This document shows, piece by piece, positions 37,324 through 48,193 of a stretch of 64,000 nt of DNA. The stretch is from Erwinia persicina NBRC 102418. GTDB lineage: Bacteria; Pseudomonadota; Gammaproteobacteria; Enterobacterales; Enterobacteriaceae. Each line of letters begins with the position of its first letter. Positions within the stretch are counted from its first letter, which is position 1. The DNA lies in NCBI RefSeq assembly GCF_001571305.1, contig NZ_BCTN01000001.1:496001-560000 (forward strand). Direction: 5' to 3'. The translations under genes were made by a program, and so were the position numbers. The notes under the pieces were generated by a model that was not told the DNA's origin, did no database searches, and saw only the letters and a program-made list of their open reading frames with translations.

Positions 37324-37361
37324 GCGTGGGGATTATTTGTTAAGGACAGGTAAAACGCGAC

Positions 37362-39647
37362 ATGAATCAGAGTCTGCTTGTAACCAAACGCGATGGCCGC
37401 ACCGAGCGTATCGATCTCGATAAAATCCACCGTGTTCTCGACTGGGCTGCCGAAGGACTGCAAAACGTCTCCGTCTCCCAGGTTGAGCTGCGATCCCACA
37501 TCCAGTTCTACGAAGGTATCCGCACTTCTGATATCCATGAAACCGTCATCAAGTCCGCAGCTGACCTGATCTCCCGCGATGCCCCTGACTATCAGTACAT
37601 GGCTGCCCGTCTGGCTATCTTCCACCTGCGTAAAAAAGCGTACGGCCAGTTTGAGCCACCGAAACTGATCGACCAGGTGAAACGCATGGTTGAGATGGGT
37701 AAATATGACCATCACCTGCTGGAAGACTACAGCGCGGAAGAGTTTGAGCTGATGGACGGCTTTATCGACCACTGGCGCGATATGAACTTCTCCTACGCTG
37801 CCGTCAAGCAGCTGGAAGGCAAGTATCTGGTGCAGAACCGCGTCAGCGGTGATATCTATGAAAGCGCCCAGTTCCTCTACATTCTGGTGGCGGCGTGCCT
37901 GTTCTCCGGCTACCCGCGTGAGACCCGTCTGGACTACGTGAAGCGTTTCTATGATGCGATCTCCACCTTTAAGATCTCGCTGCCGACGCCGATTATGTCG
38001 GGCGTCCGTACCCCTACCCGCCAGTTCAGCTCCTGTGTGCTGATCGAGTGTGGTGACAGTCTGGACTCTATCAACGCCACCTCCAGCGCCATCGTGAAGT
38101 ACGTGTCTCAGCGTGCCGGTATCGGCATCAATGCCGGACGTATCCGCGCGCTGGGCAGCCCGATCCGCGGCGGTGAAGCGTTCCATACCGGCTGTATTCC
38201 CTTCTACAAACATTTCCAGACCGCAGTGAAGTCCTGCTCTCAGGGCGGCGTGCGCGGTGGTGCCGCAACGTTGTTCTACCCAATGTGGCACCTGGAAGTC
38301 GAAAGCCTGCTGGTACTGAAAAACAACCGTGGCGTGGAAGGTAACCGCGTGCGCCACATGGACTACGGCGTTCAGATCAACAAGCTGATGTATCAGCGCC
38401 TGCTGAAAGGCGAAGATATCACCCTGTTCAGCCCGTCTGACGTGCCTGGCCTGTACGATGCCTTCTTCGCGAATCAGGAAGAGTTTGAGCGTCTGTACAC
38501 CAAATATGAGCAGGACAGCAGCATCCGCAAGCAACGTATTAAAGCCGTGGATCTGTTCTCACTGATGATGCAGGAGCGCGCCTCTACCGGCCGTATCTAC
38601 ATTCAGAACGTTGACCACTGCAACACCCACAGCCCGTTTGACCCGGCTATTGCTCCGGTGCGCCAGTCTAACCTGTGCCTGGAAATTGCTCTGCCAACCA
38701 AGCCGATGATGGACGTCAACGACGAAAATGGCGAAATTGCCCTTTGTACGCTGTCGGCGTTTAACCTGGGGGCGATTGAGAGCCTGGACGACCTGCAGGA
38801 GCTGGCAACGCTGGCTGTGCGTGCGCTGGATGCCCTGCTGGACTACCAGGACTATCCTATCCCGGCCGCAAAACGTGGCGCGATGGGCCGCCGTACGCTG
38901 GGTATTGGCGTCATTAACTATGCTTACTACCTGGCGAAGAACGGCGTTCGTTACTCTGACGGCAGTGCAAACGAACTGACGCACCAGACCTTCGAAGCTA
39001 TTCAGTACTGGCTGCTGAAAGCCTCTAACGATCTGGCGATTGAGCAGGGTGCCTGCCCGTGGTTTAACGAAACCACCTATTCCCAGGGCATTATGCCGAT
39101 CGACACCTACAAGAAAGACCTGGATGCGATCTGTAATACCCCGCTGCTGCTGGACTGGGATGCGCTGCGCGAGTCGGTGAAAAAACACGGCCTGCGTAAC
39201 TCCACCCTGTCTGCGCTGATGCCGTCAGAAACCTCTTCGCAGATTTCTAACGCCACCAACGGTATTGAACCGCCGCGCGGCCATATCAGCATTAAAGCGT
39301 CGAAAGACGGTATCCTGCGTCAGGTGGTGCCAGAGTATGAGCGCCTGAAGGATAACTATGAACTGCTGTGGGATATGCCGAATAACGACGGCTATCTGCA
39401 GCTGGTCGGCCTGATGCAGAAATTTATCGACCAGGCGATTTCATCGAACACCAACTACGACCCGACGCGCTTCGCCAACGGTAAAGTACCGATGAAGCAG
39501 CTGCTGAAAGATCTGCTGACCGCCTACAAGTTCGGCGTGAAAACGCTGTACTACCAGAACACCCGCGACGGTGCGGAAGATACGCAGGAAGACCTGGTGC
39601 CCTCCATTCAGGATGACGGCTGCGAAAGCGGTGCCTGCAAAATCTAA
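37362..39647 (+). CDS. nrdA: class Ia ribonucleotide reductase, alpha subunit
   Basis: Large subunit of the aerobic ribonucleoside-diphosphate reductase; carries the active site and allosteric sites. 761 residues, the same as E. coli. N-terminal ATP-cone (LLVTKRDGRTERIDLDKIHR). Redox Cys in FSSCVLIECGDS, active-site Cys439 and Glu441 in SNLCLEIALPT, and the partner Cys in GEIALCTLSAFNLG. The mobile C-terminal pair is in DDGCESGACKI. The control region has NrdR and DnaA boxes. nrdB and yfaE follow in the same direction, and a hairpin separates nrdA from nrdB. Confidence 0.99.
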   Translation: MNQSLLVTKRDGRTERIDLDKIHRVLDWAAEGLQNVSVSQVELRSHIQFYEGIRTSDIHETVIKSAADLISRDAPDYQYMAARLAIFHLRKKAYGQFEPPKLIDQVKRMVEMGKYDHHLLEDYSAEEFELMDGFIDHWRDMNFSYAAVKQLEGKYLVQNRVSGDIYESAQFLYILVAACLFSGYPRETRLDYVKRFYDAISTFKISLPTPIMSGVRTPTRQFSSCVLIECGDSLDSINATSSAIVKYVSQRAGIGINAGRIRALGSPIRGGEAFHTGCIPFYKHFQTAVKSCSQGGVRGGAATLFYPMWHLEVESLLVLKNNRGVEGNRVRHMDYGVQINKLMYQRLLKGEDITLFSPSDVPGLYDAFFANQEEFERLYTKYEQDSSIRKQRIKAVDLFSLMMQERASTGRIYIQNVDHCNTHSPFDPAIAPVRQSNLCLEIALPTKPMMDVNDENGEIALCTLSAFNLGAIESLDDLQELATLAVRALDALLDYQDYPIPAAKRGAMGRRTLGIGVINYAYYLAKNGVRYSDGSANELTHQTFEAIQYWLLKASNDLAIEQGACPWFNETTYSQGIMPIDTYKKDLDAICNTPLLLDWDALRESVKKHGLRNSTLSALMPSETSSQISNATNGIEPPRGHISIKASKDGILRQVVPEYERLKDNYELLWDMPNNDGYLQLVGLMQKFIDQAISSNTNYDPTRFANGKVPMKQLLKDLLTAYKFGVKTLYYQNTRDGAEDTQEDLVPSIQDDGCESGACKI

Positions 39648-39653
39648 CCGGCA

Positions 39654-39677
39654 GGGGCGGTCAGCGCCGCCCCTTTT
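39654..39677 (+). terminator. intra-operon hairpin between nrdA and nrdB
   Basis: GGGGCGG (39654-39660), 6-base loop, CCGCCCC (39667-39673), then TTTT. It resembles a terminator with a short U-tract located seven bases after the nrdA stop. Because nrdB follows after 52 more bases without an obvious promoter, it is probably a partial terminator or mRNA-stability element setting the NrdA:NrdB ratio. Confidence 0.6.
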
Positions 39678-39729
39678 ACGATTTCCCTACGGGGCCAGCA
39701 TGCTGGCCCTGACTCATTTGGATTGAATC

Positions 39730-40860
39730 ATGGCTTACACAACGTTTTCGCAGAATAAAAACAACCAGCTGTTGGAACCGATGTTCTTCGGTCAGCCGGT
39801 GAACGTGGCGCGCTTCGACCAGCAGAAATACGATATCTTTGAAAAACTGATCGAAAAGCAGCTCTCTTTCTTCTGGCGTCCGGAGGAAGTTGACGTCTCC
39901 CGCGATCGCATCGACTACCAGGCGCTGCCGGATCACGAGAAGCACATTTTTATCAGCAACCTGAAATATCAGACCCTGCTGGACTCCATTCAGGGACGCA
40001 GCCCGAACGTCGCGCTGCTGCCGCTGATCTCGATTCCTGAGCTGGAAACCTGGATTGAAACCTGGGCGTTCTCAGAGACAATCCACTCGCGCTCATACAC
40101 CCATATCATTCGTAATATCGTCAACGATCCGGCGCTGGTATTCGACGATATTGTTACCAACGAGCAGATCCTGTCACGTGCTAAAGACATCTCTGGCTAC
40201 TACGACGATCTGATCGAGATGACCAGCTACTGGCATCTGCTGGGCGAAGGCACGCACGAGGTCAACGGTAAATCCGTTACCGTCAGCCTGCGCGCGCTGA
40301 AAAAACAGCTGTATATCTGCCTGATGAGCGTTAACGCGCTGGAAGCTATTCGCTTTTACGTCAGCTTTGCCTGTTCCTTCGCGTTCGCCGAACGTGAACT
40401 GATGGAAGGCAACGCTAAAATCATCAAGCTGATTGCCCGTGATGAAGCGCTGCACCTGACCGGCACGCAGCATATGCTGAACCTGCTGCGCAGCGGCGAA
40501 GACGACCCGGAAATGGCGGAGATTGCTAAAGAGTGTCGTCAGGAGTGCTACGACCTGTTTGTGCTGGCAGCCGAGCAGGAGAAAGAGTGGGCGGAGTATC
40601 TGTTCAGCGGCGGTTCGATGATCGGCCTGAACAAAGACATTCTCTGGCAGTACATTGAGTACATCACCAACATCCGCATGAACGCCGTCGGCCTGGATCT
40701 GCCGTTTAAAACCCGCTCAAACCCAATTCCGTGGATCAACTCCTGGCTGGTGTCCGATAACGTTCAGGTGGCACCGCAGGAAGTGGAAGTCAGCTCTTAC
40801 CTGGTCGGCCAGATTGACTCTGAAGTGAACGCTGACGACCTCAGCGACTTCGAGCTGTAA
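39730..40860 (+). CDS. nrdB: class Ia ribonucleotide reductase, beta subunit
   Basis: Small subunit holding the diferric-tyrosyl radical cofactor. 376 residues, as in E. coli. The radical Tyr (Y122 by convention without Met) lies in [13 protein letters not shown]. Iron ligands are in WRPEEVD, the [11 protein letters not shown] helix and [14 protein letters not shown]. The C-terminal tail ([18 protein letters not shown]) is the segment that docks to NrdA. The stop is one base before yfaE, suggesting coupling. Confidence 0.99.
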   Translation: MAYTTFSQNKNNQLLEPMFFGQPVNVARFDQQKYDIFEKLIEKQLSFFWRPEEVDVSRDRIDYQALPDHEKHIFISNLKYQTLLDSIQGRSPNVALLPLISIPELETWIETWAFSETIHSRSYTHIIRNIVNDPALVFDDIVTNEQILSRAKDISGYYDDLIEMTSYWHLLGEGTHEVNGKSVTVSLRALKKQLYICLMSVNALEAIRFYVSFACSFAFAERELMEGNAKIIKLIARDEALHLTGTQHMLNLLRSGEDDPEMAEIAKECRQECYDLFVLAAEQEKEWAEYLFSGGSMIGLNKDILWQYIEYITNIRMNAVGLDLPFKTRSNPIPWINSWLVSDNVQVAPQEVEVSSYLVGQIDSEVNADDLSDFEL

Positions 40861-40861
40861 G

Positions 40862-41116
40862 ATGGCGAGCATTACACTGCGTACCACCGGTACGCAGCTT
40901 GAATGTGATGATGAGCACCCTTCCCTGCTGGCCGCGCTGGAGTCGCACCGGGTATGTGTGGAGTATCAGTGCCGTGAAGGCTACTGCGGCTCATGCCGTA
41001 CCCGTTTGCTGAAGGGAGAAGTCAGCTACAGCGCGACGCCGCTGGCCTTTGTCAATCAGGGTGAAATTCTGCCCTGCTGCTGCAAGGCCGACGGGGATAT
41101 AGAGATCGAGTTGTAG
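40862..41116 (+). CDS. yfaE: 2Fe-2S ferredoxin-like protein YfaE
   Basis: Small plant-type ferredoxin, 84 residues, that supplies electrons to maintain or regenerate the NrdB diferric-tyrosyl cofactor, as known in E. coli. The iron-sulfur ligands are in CREGYCGSC (residues 37-45) and a later CCC near residues 73-75. It begins one base after nrdB, and the same gene order occurs in E. coli. A terminator follows. Confidence 0.96.
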   Translation: MASITLRTTGTQLECDDEHPSLLAALESHRVCVEYQCREGYCGSCRTRLLKGEVSYSATPLAFVNQGEILPCCCKADGDIEIEL

Positions 41117-41187
41117 ACGGCGGTGCCCGTCACCGGCACGGAGCGATCGGAAAAAAGGCCCCCTCCACGCACGGCAACTCATCCCCC

Positions 41188-41220
41188 AGGGCTGACCTTC
41201 TTTAGGGGCAGCCCTTTTTA
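41188..41220 (+). terminator. nrdAB-yfaE terminator
   Basis: AGGGCTG (41188-41194) pairs with CAGCCCT (41209-41215), followed by T-rich TTTTTA. It lies 72 bases after yfaE and just before the convergent yfaY stop. Confidence 0.8.
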
Positions 41221-41224
41221 ATGC

Positions 41225-42415
41225 TTATAACGTTTCCACGAGGTCAATCCAGCCATGGCCGGTGGTGACTTTCTGCCCGTTCAGCCAGCGGCGCAGCATA
41301 TTCATTGCCAGCATGGCGACCATATCCTGCCGGGCTTTCAGGCCGTGACGGCTGACGTTAAATTTCACCTTTTGGGCAAAGGTACCGTCCGGGGTATGCA
41401 GCGCGAAGCCCAGACGGTCGTCCTCCAGCCCGCCCACCACCAGCGCCAGCCTGGCGTGATTCTGCCTGGCCAGCTGCTGACTGCGCGCCGCCAGCACCCC
41501 CAGCGACTCACTCTGATTAGGTAACACGTTACCCGCGGCCAGCGAGGCCCCCGCAGAGATCAGCTGCCACTGCAACAGCCCGGCGCTGAACTGTTCGCTG
41601 ATGCTCAGCGACAGTTTGTGTTCCTTCAGGCGACGCGCCAGTTGTTCAGGCAGAGTTTCAAACCCTTCGAAGATCACGCTGTCCCCGGCAATTTCACGTA
41701 CCTGCTGCCAGAACAGCTCCATCTCTGCTCTTTTTGACGCCGGACCGTTCAGCTTCAGTTCAATGATCGGCATGGAGGCACGATAGCCCATCACCACACC
41801 TTCCGGCAGCGTCAGGGGTTCAATATCGGACGCCAGATCGCTTTCCCCGCGGCCAAAGGTCGTCATGCGCAGGCATAACGGCGGCTCCGGCAGTTGGAAG
41901 CGCGCCTTGAGGCGCGGCAGGATTTGATCCATCACCATCACTTTGTATTCGGAGGGCACGCCGGGCGTGAAGAAAATCCAGCAACGGTTGAGCTGCATGG
42001 CAAAACCGCAGGCCGTCCCCACCGGATTATCGATCATCTCAGCACCCTGTGGGATCTCCGCCTGCTTGCGGTTGCTGGGGGCCATTGCCTTACCGCGGCT
42101 GGCAAAGAAGGCTTCCATTTTCACCAGCCACTCAGGGTGGAGCTCCAGCCCGACCCCGGCGGCAGTGGCCGCTGCCAGCGCGCTTAAGTCATCACTGGTC
42201 GGGCCCAGCCCGCCGTTGACGATCAGCACATCGGCCACCTTGCTGCGTTCAGTCAGTACGGTGACCAGCTCCTGCAGGCTGTCACCCACCGTCTGACGGC
42301 TGGTCATCGGCAAGCCGTGTTCAAACAGTACGCCAGCCAGCCAGGCCGCATTGGTGTCGACGATCTGTCCGTGCAGGACTTCGTCGCCCGTCGCGAGCAT
42401 TTCCACTCTTATCAT
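41225..42415 (-). CDS. yfaY: CinA-like protein YfaY
   Basis: 396 residues (E. coli YfaY 400). N-terminal MoaB/CinA-like molybdopterin-binding fold (MLATGDEVLHGQIVDTN, IVNGGLGPTSDD; about 1-170) followed by a C-terminal domain related to NMN amidohydrolase PncC. The PncC active-site region (SCTGG in active enzymes) reads SEQFSAGLLQ here, so the C-terminal domain is probably catalytically inactive, as described for E. coli YfaY. The start at 42415 has GGAG upstream; a longer frame to 42520 is rejected. Its position between yfaE and menE differs from E. coli, where several genes intervene. The physiological role is unclear. Confidence 0.9.
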   Translation of the reverse strand: MIRVEMLATGDEVLHGQIVDTNAAWLAGVLFEHGLPMTSRQTVGDSLQELVTVLTERSKVADVLIVNGGLGPTSDDLSALAAATAAGVGLELHPEWLVKMEAFFASRGKAMAPSNRKQAEIPQGAEMIDNPVGTACGFAMQLNRCWIFFTPGVPSEYKVMVMDQILPRLKARFQLPEPPLCLRMTTFGRGESDLASDIEPLTLPEGVVMGYRASMPIIELKLNGPASKRAEMELFWQQVREIAGDSVIFEGFETLPEQLARRLKEHKLSLSISEQFSAGLLQWQLISAGASLAAGNVLPNQSESLGVLAARSQQLARQNHARLALVVGGLEDDRLGFALHTPDGTFAQKVKFNVSRHGLKARQDMVAMLAMNMLRRWLNGQKVTTGHGWIDLVETL

Positions 42416-42495
42416 GTTGTTCTCCGGTGTACTTATGTCATGACACTGTAGGAAGCCCTTCGGGGAAACACAATGTCCTTTTCGACAACACCCGG

Positions 42496-43860
42496 TTATT
42501 TCTGCTGCTGCGCGACCCACGCCTTCAGCTGCTGGCGGGAACGTTTAAGGGATCCCCCCTCTGCCGCCGGCAGCGGATACCATGCCACCGGGCGCTGATA
42601 GCCGGCGAGCCGCGGGGCGGCCCAGGCTGCAAGGTGGTCCAGAGCGATCCCGCCTTCGACCAGCGCCACCGGCCGCTGACCGTACTCGGCACTCGCCTGC
42701 GGCACGATAAACACCTGCGTGACCGCTGGATGTGCCTGCACGATTTTTTCGATCTGTTCGGGCTGCACGCCTTCGCCACCGGAGAAAAAGAGATTATCGC
42801 GTCGCCCGTCAATCACCAGCTCATCCTGCAGCCAGCGGCCACGGTCGCCGGTGTGTAACCAGCCGTCAGCGTCAGCCAGCGGCCGTAGCGCACCCGCCGA
42901 CCAGTACCCCGATGCCAGCGCCGGCGAACGAACCCACACTTCGCCCTCCACCAGACGAACCTGATAGCCGGGTAAAGGCGCCCCGACGCCGGAACGGTGA
43001 TCTGCCCGCCGGGCGCAAACGGTCGAGGCAGTTTCAGTCATACCATAGCCGCAGTAGCAGCGCAGCCCGGCCTCTTCAGCCTTACGGGTCAGCGCCCCCG
43101 GGATCTGTGCGCCACCGAGCAGCACCGCACGCAGGCTGCCGGGCAGTGCAGGCTGTTGCAGCAGACGCCAGAGTTGGGTTGGAACCAGGGAGGCCAGCGT
43201 ACTCCGTGCCAGGGCGGCATGAAAACCCTGGGCATCAGGGATCACCAGGGTCGCCCCCACCCGTAGCCAGCGCCAGAGGATCCCCTGACCGGAGACGTGA
43301 AACAGGGGCAGGGACAGCAGCCAGCGGTCATGCCTCTTAGCGTCCATCAGTTTGGCTACCGCTGCCGCGCTGTAAAGATGAGCAGCAAAAGTGTGTGCGG
43401 CGGCTTTGGGAAGCCCGGTGGAGCCGGATGTCAGCGTCAGTGTGGCGATCCGCTCCGGCTGCCACGGGAGGCTGCTCTCCCCCCTCCCCCGGGGCAGCGT
43501 CAGCGCCGGAAGCGGCACTGCCACAGTCTCCGCCAGGTTCAGCATAAAATCGGCTGACAGCCCCGGCAGCAGCGCATCCAGCTGGTCGCCAGGCAACCCG
43601 GGGTTGAGCCCCAGCACCCGCGCGCCGCAGGTCAGCAGCCCGAGCCAGGCCAGCAGGGCATCAAGACTGTTACCGCTGCGCAGGGTTACCAGGTCTCCCG
43701 CATTGACCCCCTGCTGGCGAAAACCGGCGGCCTGTTCGCTGATGGCCTGCCCCAGCTGCTGCCAGCTCAGACGCTGCTGGCCGGTATCAATGGCCAGTGC
43801 ATCCGGGCAACGGAGCTGCCAGCCGCGCCACGGCCAGTCGGTTATCGCTGCCAGAGACAT
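42496..43860 (-). CDS. menE: o-succinylbenzoate-CoA ligase
   Basis: Acyl-adenylate-forming enzyme converting o-succinylbenzoate to its CoA thioester in menaquinone synthesis. 454 residues (E. coli 451). ANL-superfamily motifs: P-loop-like [35 protein letters not shown], and the C-terminal hinge [22 protein letters not shown]. The start at 43860 ([11 protein letters not shown]) lies inside the end of menC (19-base overlap); a longer frame to 43905 is rejected. It is the last gene of the men operon. Confidence 0.96.
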   Translation of the reverse strand: MSLAAITDWPWRGWQLRCPDALAIDTGQQRLSWQQLGQAISEQAAGFRQQGVNAGDLVTLRSGNSLDALLAWLGLLTCGARVLGLNPGLPGDQLDALLPGLSADFMLNLAETVAVPLPALTLPRGRGESSLPWQPERIATLTLTSGSTGLPKAAAHTFAAHLYSAAAVAKLMDAKRHDRWLLSLPLFHVSGQGILWRWLRVGATLVIPDAQGFHAALARSTLASLVPTQLWRLLQQPALPGSLRAVLLGGAQIPGALTRKAEEAGLRCYCGYGMTETASTVCARRADHRSGVGAPLPGYQVRLVEGEVWVRSPALASGYWSAGALRPLADADGWLHTGDRGRWLQDELVIDGRRDNLFFSGGEGVQPEQIEKIVQAHPAVTQVFIVPQASAEYGQRPVALVEGGIALDHLAAWAAPRLAGYQRPVAWYPLPAAEGGSLKRSRQQLKAWVAQQQK

Positions 43861-44810
43861 GACAACGCTTCGCTGCCCTGAACGGGGAGCGCACTGCCCG
43901 GCCACGCCCTGAGCACCTGCTGCTGCATCAGCTGCAGCGTGTCCAGCCCCGGCAGCACTCCCGGCGTCAGCCAGTGTGCCAGCCTCGCCAGCAGAGTCAG
44001 TCCAAAGCTGGACTCCAGCGCACTGCTGATCACCGGGGTCAGCCCATGCGCCTGCGCCTGTCTCACCTGGTGCTGCACCCGCTCAATGCTGCCGGTCAGC
44101 GTGGGTTTGATCACTACCGCGACTACGCCGGGCGCTGCGCTCAGGGCGTCTGGCTCCTCACGCAGGGTTTCGTCCCAGGCAATATTAATGCCGGTCGCGG
44201 CGGCGAAGGCCAGGCTTTGCTGCCGATCCCTGCACGGCTCCTCGATAAACGCGATGCGTGAACGCAGCGCGGGTGGGACATGGCGGGCGAAACTCAGCGC
44301 TTTTTCCAGCGTCCAGCTGCGGTTAGCATCCAGCCGCAGGGTCAGTTGCGGCAGTGCTTCAAGCAGCAGGCTGGCCTGCATCCCGTCACGTACCGCCTCG
44401 TACAAGCCCACCTTCATTTTCGCCAGCGGCTGCGGCTGCTGACACAGACGCTGAAACAGCGCATCGGGGTCACCGCTGCACAGCTGCGCCAGACGGTACT
44501 CTCCCTCTACGGGCAGCGTATTGCCCAACCCGGCCAGCGCACAGCTGATGCCAAACGCGACAGAAGGGAGATGACTTTCCGCGGGCACCACGCCATCACA
44601 CCACTGTGACAGCCAGCCGGTGGCCTGCTCCCGTGCCTGTTCCGGCGTTTCATGGCTGAACTCCGGCAGTGGCGCAATCTCGCCCCAGCCCTCCGCCTGC
44701 CCGTCCCACAGCCTCACCAGCATCCCCTGTCGCACTTTTAACCGCTGATGGCGCAGTACCACCCCGGCCTCCAGCGCGATTTGATATCCGTACAGCGCGG
44801 CGCGACGCAT
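43842..44810 (-). CDS. menC: o-succinylbenzoate synthase
   Basis: Enolase-superfamily enzyme dehydrating SHCHC to o-succinylbenzoate. 322 residues. Catalytic and metal residues are visible in order: Lys in LAKMKVG, Asp in LRLDANRSW, Glu in FIEEPC, Asp in IAWDETLRE, and Lys in VVIKPTLTG. The ATG overlaps the menB stop by one base (TGATG), and menE overlaps its 3' end. Sequence is more diverged than menB, as is usual for this enzyme. Confidence 0.96.
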   Translation of the reverse strand: MRRAALYGYQIALEAGVVLRHQRLKVRQGMLVRLWDGQAEGWGEIAPLPEFSHETPEQAREQATGWLSQWCDGVVPAESHLPSVAFGISCALAGLGNTLPVEGEYRLAQLCSGDPDALFQRLCQQPQPLAKMKVGLYEAVRDGMQASLLLEALPQLTLRLDANRSWTLEKALSFARHVPPALRSRIAFIEEPCRDRQQSLAFAAATGINIAWDETLREEPDALSAAPGVVAVVIKPTLTGSIERVQHQVRQAQAHGLTPVISSALESSFGLTLLARLAHWLTPGVLPGLDTLQLMQQQVLRAWPGSALPVQGSEALSCLWQR

Positions 44811-45667
44811 CAGGGATTACGCCGGAACGGACTGAAGTCAGGCTGCCGTTTCTGGTTAAAGGCATTGCGCCCTTCCTGCCCCTCTTCGGTCATATAGAAC
44901 AGCATGGTGGCATTACCGGCCAGCTCCTGCAGCCCGGCCTGCCCGTCGCAGTCGGCATTGAGGGCCGCCTTCAGACAGCGCAGCGCCATCGGGCTGTTTT
45001 GCAGCATCTCGCGGCACCAGCGTACCGTCTCTTTTTCCAGTTCAGCCAGCGGAACCACCGTATTCACCAGCCCCATATCCAGCGCCTGCCGGGCATCGTA
45101 CATCCGGCAGAGGAACCATATCTCGCGCGCCTTTTTCTGACCGACGATGCGCGCCATATAGGCCGCCCCCCAGCCGCCGTCAAACGAGCCGACTTTCGGC
45201 CCCGTCTGACCAAACTGCGCGTTATCAGCAGCAATTGTCAGGTCACACATCATATGCAGTACGTGCCCGCCGCCCACGGCGTAACCCGCCACCATCGCCA
45301 CCACTGGCTTCGGGCAGGTGCGGATCTGCCGCTGCAGATCGAGGACATTCAGATGATGAACACCAGCGTCATCCTGATAGCCGCCGTAATCGCCACGCAC
45401 TTTCTGATCCCCGCCGGAGCAAAAGGCCAGATCGCCTTCTCCGGTCAGCACGATGACCCCCACTGCCGGATCCCGCCGGGCGTTATCCAGTGCCTGCTGG
45501 ATTTCCACGATGGTCTGCGGGCGAAAAGCATTGCGCACCTGCGGGCGGTTGAGGGTGATTTTCGCAATACCATCGGCAGTTTTGTGATAGCGAATATCGC
45601 CGTAGTCAGCACCGCAATCCTGCCACTGCACCGGGGCATAAAGCTGTTTTTCATCGGGATACAACAT
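44810..45667 (-). CDS. menB: 1,4-dihydroxy-2-naphthoyl-CoA synthase
   Basis: Crotonase-fold enzyme closing the second ring of the naphthoquinone by intramolecular Claisen condensation of o-succinylbenzoyl-CoA. 285 residues, highly conserved. Characteristic segments are [36 protein letters not shown] (oxyanion hole) and [17 protein letters not shown]. The tail is [13 protein letters not shown]. It starts nine bases after menH and is coupled to menC. Confidence 0.98.
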   Translation of the reverse strand: MLYPDEKQLYAPVQWQDCGADYGDIRYHKTADGIAKITLNRPQVRNAFRPQTIVEIQQALDNARRDPAVGVIVLTGEGDLAFCSGGDQKVRGDYGGYQDDAGVHHLNVLDLQRQIRTCPKPVVAMVAGYAVGGGHVLHMMCDLTIAADNAQFGQTGPKVGSFDGGWGAAYMARIVGQKKAREIWFLCRMYDARQALDMGLVNTVVPLAELEKETVRWCREMLQNSPMALRCLKAALNADCDGQAGLQELAGNATMLFYMTEEGQEGRNAFNQKRQPDFSPFRRNP

Positions 45668-45676
45668 CAGGGCTCC

Positions 45677-46444
45677 TTAATTATGGTTGAGCACACGGGC
45701 AAGCTGATGGGCAAACGCCAGGGGGTTCGCCAGGTGTGTGTTATGACCCGCAGCAGGAATGACCGCTGGGGGAAGCGCCGCCTGTCGGGCCAGCTGTAAA
45801 AATTTCTGATCCCACTCACCGCACAGATAGCGAAACGGAAAATTTTTCTCCCGCAGTTCGGGCAACAGATCCGGCTGCGCCGACAGTGAGGTAGCCTGGA
45901 GCATCGCCGCCAGGTCTTCGCCACGATTATTCAGCCGCCGGGCCACCAGACGCTGTCGCTCGACAGCCGTCAGTTCGGCAAAAACCGGCTGCTGATACCA
46001 CAAATCCAGTACCTGGCCGAGCGGCTGCTGGCGGAACCGCGCTGCCCAACTAAGATCGTGATCGCGGCGGTGGCGGCGTTCGACGGGGTTACTGAGGCCA
46101 AAATGCCCCGCCTCCACCAGCAGCCCCGCCAGGCCGCTTCCGGCATGACGACAGGCGTGATACAACGCCAGCCGGCCGCCCAGCGAGTAGCCTATAAGCC
46201 AGTAGCGATCGACCTGATGGAAGTGCAGCGTGGCGTTAAGCCGCTGTGACAGATCGTCGAAATCCGTGACGGTCTGCGCCTGGGATCCACCGTGGCCGGG
46301 CAGGTCAACACTCAGCAGCGGCCAGTGGCTGAAATAGCGCTGTACCGGCTGCCAGTCCGCCGCGCTGCCGAGAAAGCCGTGCAGCCAGACCAGCACCGGA
46401 CGCGTACTGTGGTGGTGCCCCTGCCAGTGTGCATGAAGCATCAT
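45677..46444 (-). CDS. menH: SHCHC synthase MenH
   Basis: Alpha/beta-hydrolase-fold lyase that eliminates pyruvate from SEPHCHC to give SHCHC in menaquinone synthesis. 255 residues. Oxyanion region [12 protein letters not shown], catalytic Ser in IGYSLGGR, Asp in CGEWDQKF, and His in AGHNTHL. The ATG overlaps the menD stop (ATGA), so the two are translationally coupled. Confidence 0.95.
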   Translation of the reverse strand: MMLHAHWQGHHHSTRPVLVWLHGFLGSAADWQPVQRYFSHWPLLSVDLPGHGGSQAQTVTDFDDLSQRLNATLHFHQVDRYWLIGYSLGGRLALYHACRHAGSGLAGLLVEAGHFGLSNPVERRHRRDHDLSWAARFRQQPLGQVLDLWYQQPVFAELTAVERQRLVARRLNNRGEDLAAMLQATSLSAQPDLLPELREKNFPFRYLCGEWDQKFLQLARQAALPPAVIPAAGHNTHLANPLAFAHQLARVLNHN

Positions 46445-48120
46445 AAATGGATTACCTCACTGGCACAGCGCGCCAGGGTTTGGGCACCTTCGTCCCCGTG
46501 GGTCACAACTTCGATCAGCGTCACGCCGCCCTGAAAGCCCTGCGCGACCGACTGCCGGAGCGCCTCCCAACGGGTGGGGCGGGCAAACTGCAAGCCAAAC
46601 AGCGCCGCTGCGTGGCAGAAGTCGACCCTGGGGGGTAAGGTGAAGAAACGTTCCCGTTCAGCGGAAGGCGTGGGCAGCATGGAAAAGATCTGACCGCCCT
46701 GATTATTGATGACAATCACCACGACCGGGGCAGAAGCCTGTTGCAGCAGCGCCAGACTGTTGAGATCGTACAGCGCGGACAGATCGCCCAGCAGGATCAG
46801 CAGCGGCCGTGCCGTGCCCCGCTGGACACCCGCGGCCGTCGCCAGCAGACCGTCAATGCCGCTGGCACCGCGATTACAGTAGAGCGGATAACCCGCAGGA
46901 AGCTGAGCAAAAGCATCGGCCAGACGAACCGAAAGGCTGTTGCCGATGAACAGCGCCCCGTTTTCGGGCAGCAGCCCGCTCAGACGGTGGGCCAGTTGCG
47001 CCTCGCCAAACGACTGCAGATGCTGTGCCAGGTACTGCACGGTACGTCCGGCCAGCCGGGCCAGTTCCGGGCACCAGGGACGATGCGCGGCGGCAGGATG
47101 GCGTTGCAGCCAGTCAGTCATCTCTGCCTGGATTCGCCGGCCACGCACGCTGCCAGGGTGGCGCTGACCTGGCAGGGGATCGACCAGCCAGTAGGTATCC
47201 GGGCGGCAGCTGTTCTGGTAATCCAGCAGATTTTTGCTGGTCAGACTGCCGCCAAACTGCACCACGATTTCCGCCCCCGCCAGCGCCTGCCGTGCCGCCG
47301 GATGCGCCAGCCACAGGGCGGCACAGGGCAGAGGCTGCCCGGTCTGCGACACCACGTCACCCAGCAGTGGCCAGCCCAGCTCACTGGCCCACGCGGCCAG
47401 CAGACTGCCCTCCTGTGCGCTGATGCGTCCGGCAATCACTACCCCGCGTTTATTCCGCCACTGTGGCCAGTCATTTTCGACGGGAGTGGCATGCTGTTGC
47501 GGGTAATGTAGCCAGGGCTCCCGGCTGTGCCACCAGCTCCCGAGTTCATCCTGCCACGCGTGGAAGTCGTCGCTGTCGGGGCCATACAGGGGTTCTGCAA
47601 ACGGGCAGTTAATATGCACGCCGCCGTGTTGCTGCTGTGCCAGCAGAGTGTCCACCGCCGATACCAGCCAGCGCGCCGGAACGGAAGGCGTCGGACGGGG
47701 AAGATTGAGGGATGCGCTAACGTGAGGTGCAAAGATGCCGATCTGGTCAATCGCCTGATTCGCACCGCAGTGGATCAGTTCAGGGGGGCGATCGGCACTG
47801 ATGGCCACCAGCTTTTCACCGGTGAGCTGCGCCTCTACCAGCGCCGGATGCAGATTCGCCACGGCCGTCCCGGAGGTGACGATCATCGCGACAGGCTGTC
47901 CGGTGGCTTTTGCCAGCCCCAGGGCCAGAAAACCCAGGCCCCGTTCGTCAAAATGCGTATGACATAACACGTTTTCACAGGCCGCGGCTGCCAGCGCCAG
48001 CGGAGCCGATCGGGAGCCCGGGGCAATGCAGATGTGACGCACACCGTGGCGCGTCAGCGTTTCCAGCAGTACGGTAGCCCAGCGGCGATTGAACGTTGCG
48101 TGCGACAGGTCTTGCTGCAT
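46441..48120 (-). CDS. menD: SEPHCHC synthase MenD
   Basis: Thiamine-diphosphate enzyme adding the succinic semialdehyde unit from 2-oxoglutarate to isochorismate. 559 residues (E. coli 556). N-terminal [20 protein letters not shown] and APGSRSAPL; the catalytic Glu is in [10 protein letters not shown]. The ThDP/Mg motif [15 protein letters not shown] is followed by [10 protein letters not shown]. The ATG at 48120 has GGGAG five bases upstream; the in-frame GTG at 48126 lies within that site and is rejected. Confidence 0.97.
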   Translation of the reverse strand: MQQDLSHATFNRRWATVLLETLTRHGVRHICIAPGSRSAPLALAAAACENVLCHTHFDERGLGFLALGLAKATGQPVAMIVTSGTAVANLHPALVEAQLTGEKLVAISADRPPELIHCGANQAIDQIGIFAPHVSASLNLPRPTPSVPARWLVSAVDTLLAQQQHGGVHINCPFAEPLYGPDSDDFHAWQDELGSWWHSREPWLHYPQQHATPVENDWPQWRNKRGVVIAGRISAQEGSLLAAWASELGWPLLGDVVSQTGQPLPCAALWLAHPAARQALAGAEIVVQFGGSLTSKNLLDYQNSCRPDTYWLVDPLPGQRHPGSVRGRRIQAEMTDWLQRHPAAAHRPWCPELARLAGRTVQYLAQHLQSFGEAQLAHRLSGLLPENGALFIGNSLSVRLADAFAQLPAGYPLYCNRGASGIDGLLATAAGVQRGTARPLLILLGDLSALYDLNSLALLQQASAPVVVIVINNQGGQIFSMLPTPSAERERFFTLPPRVDFCHAAALFGLQFARPTRWEALRQSVAQGFQGGVTLIEVVTHGDEGAQTLARCASEVIHL

Positions 48121-48193
48121 AGCCACTCCCGATCAAAAATCCTCGCGCTATTATAATCAGCCGCTTTCGTCGTCTTTTTGATTTGGGCCAGCT

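Noticed and set aside
37296..38534. 412-codon minus-strand ORF opposite nrdA
   Set aside because: Fully antisense to the strongly conserved nrdA coding frame, with composition typical of a complementary-strand shadow.
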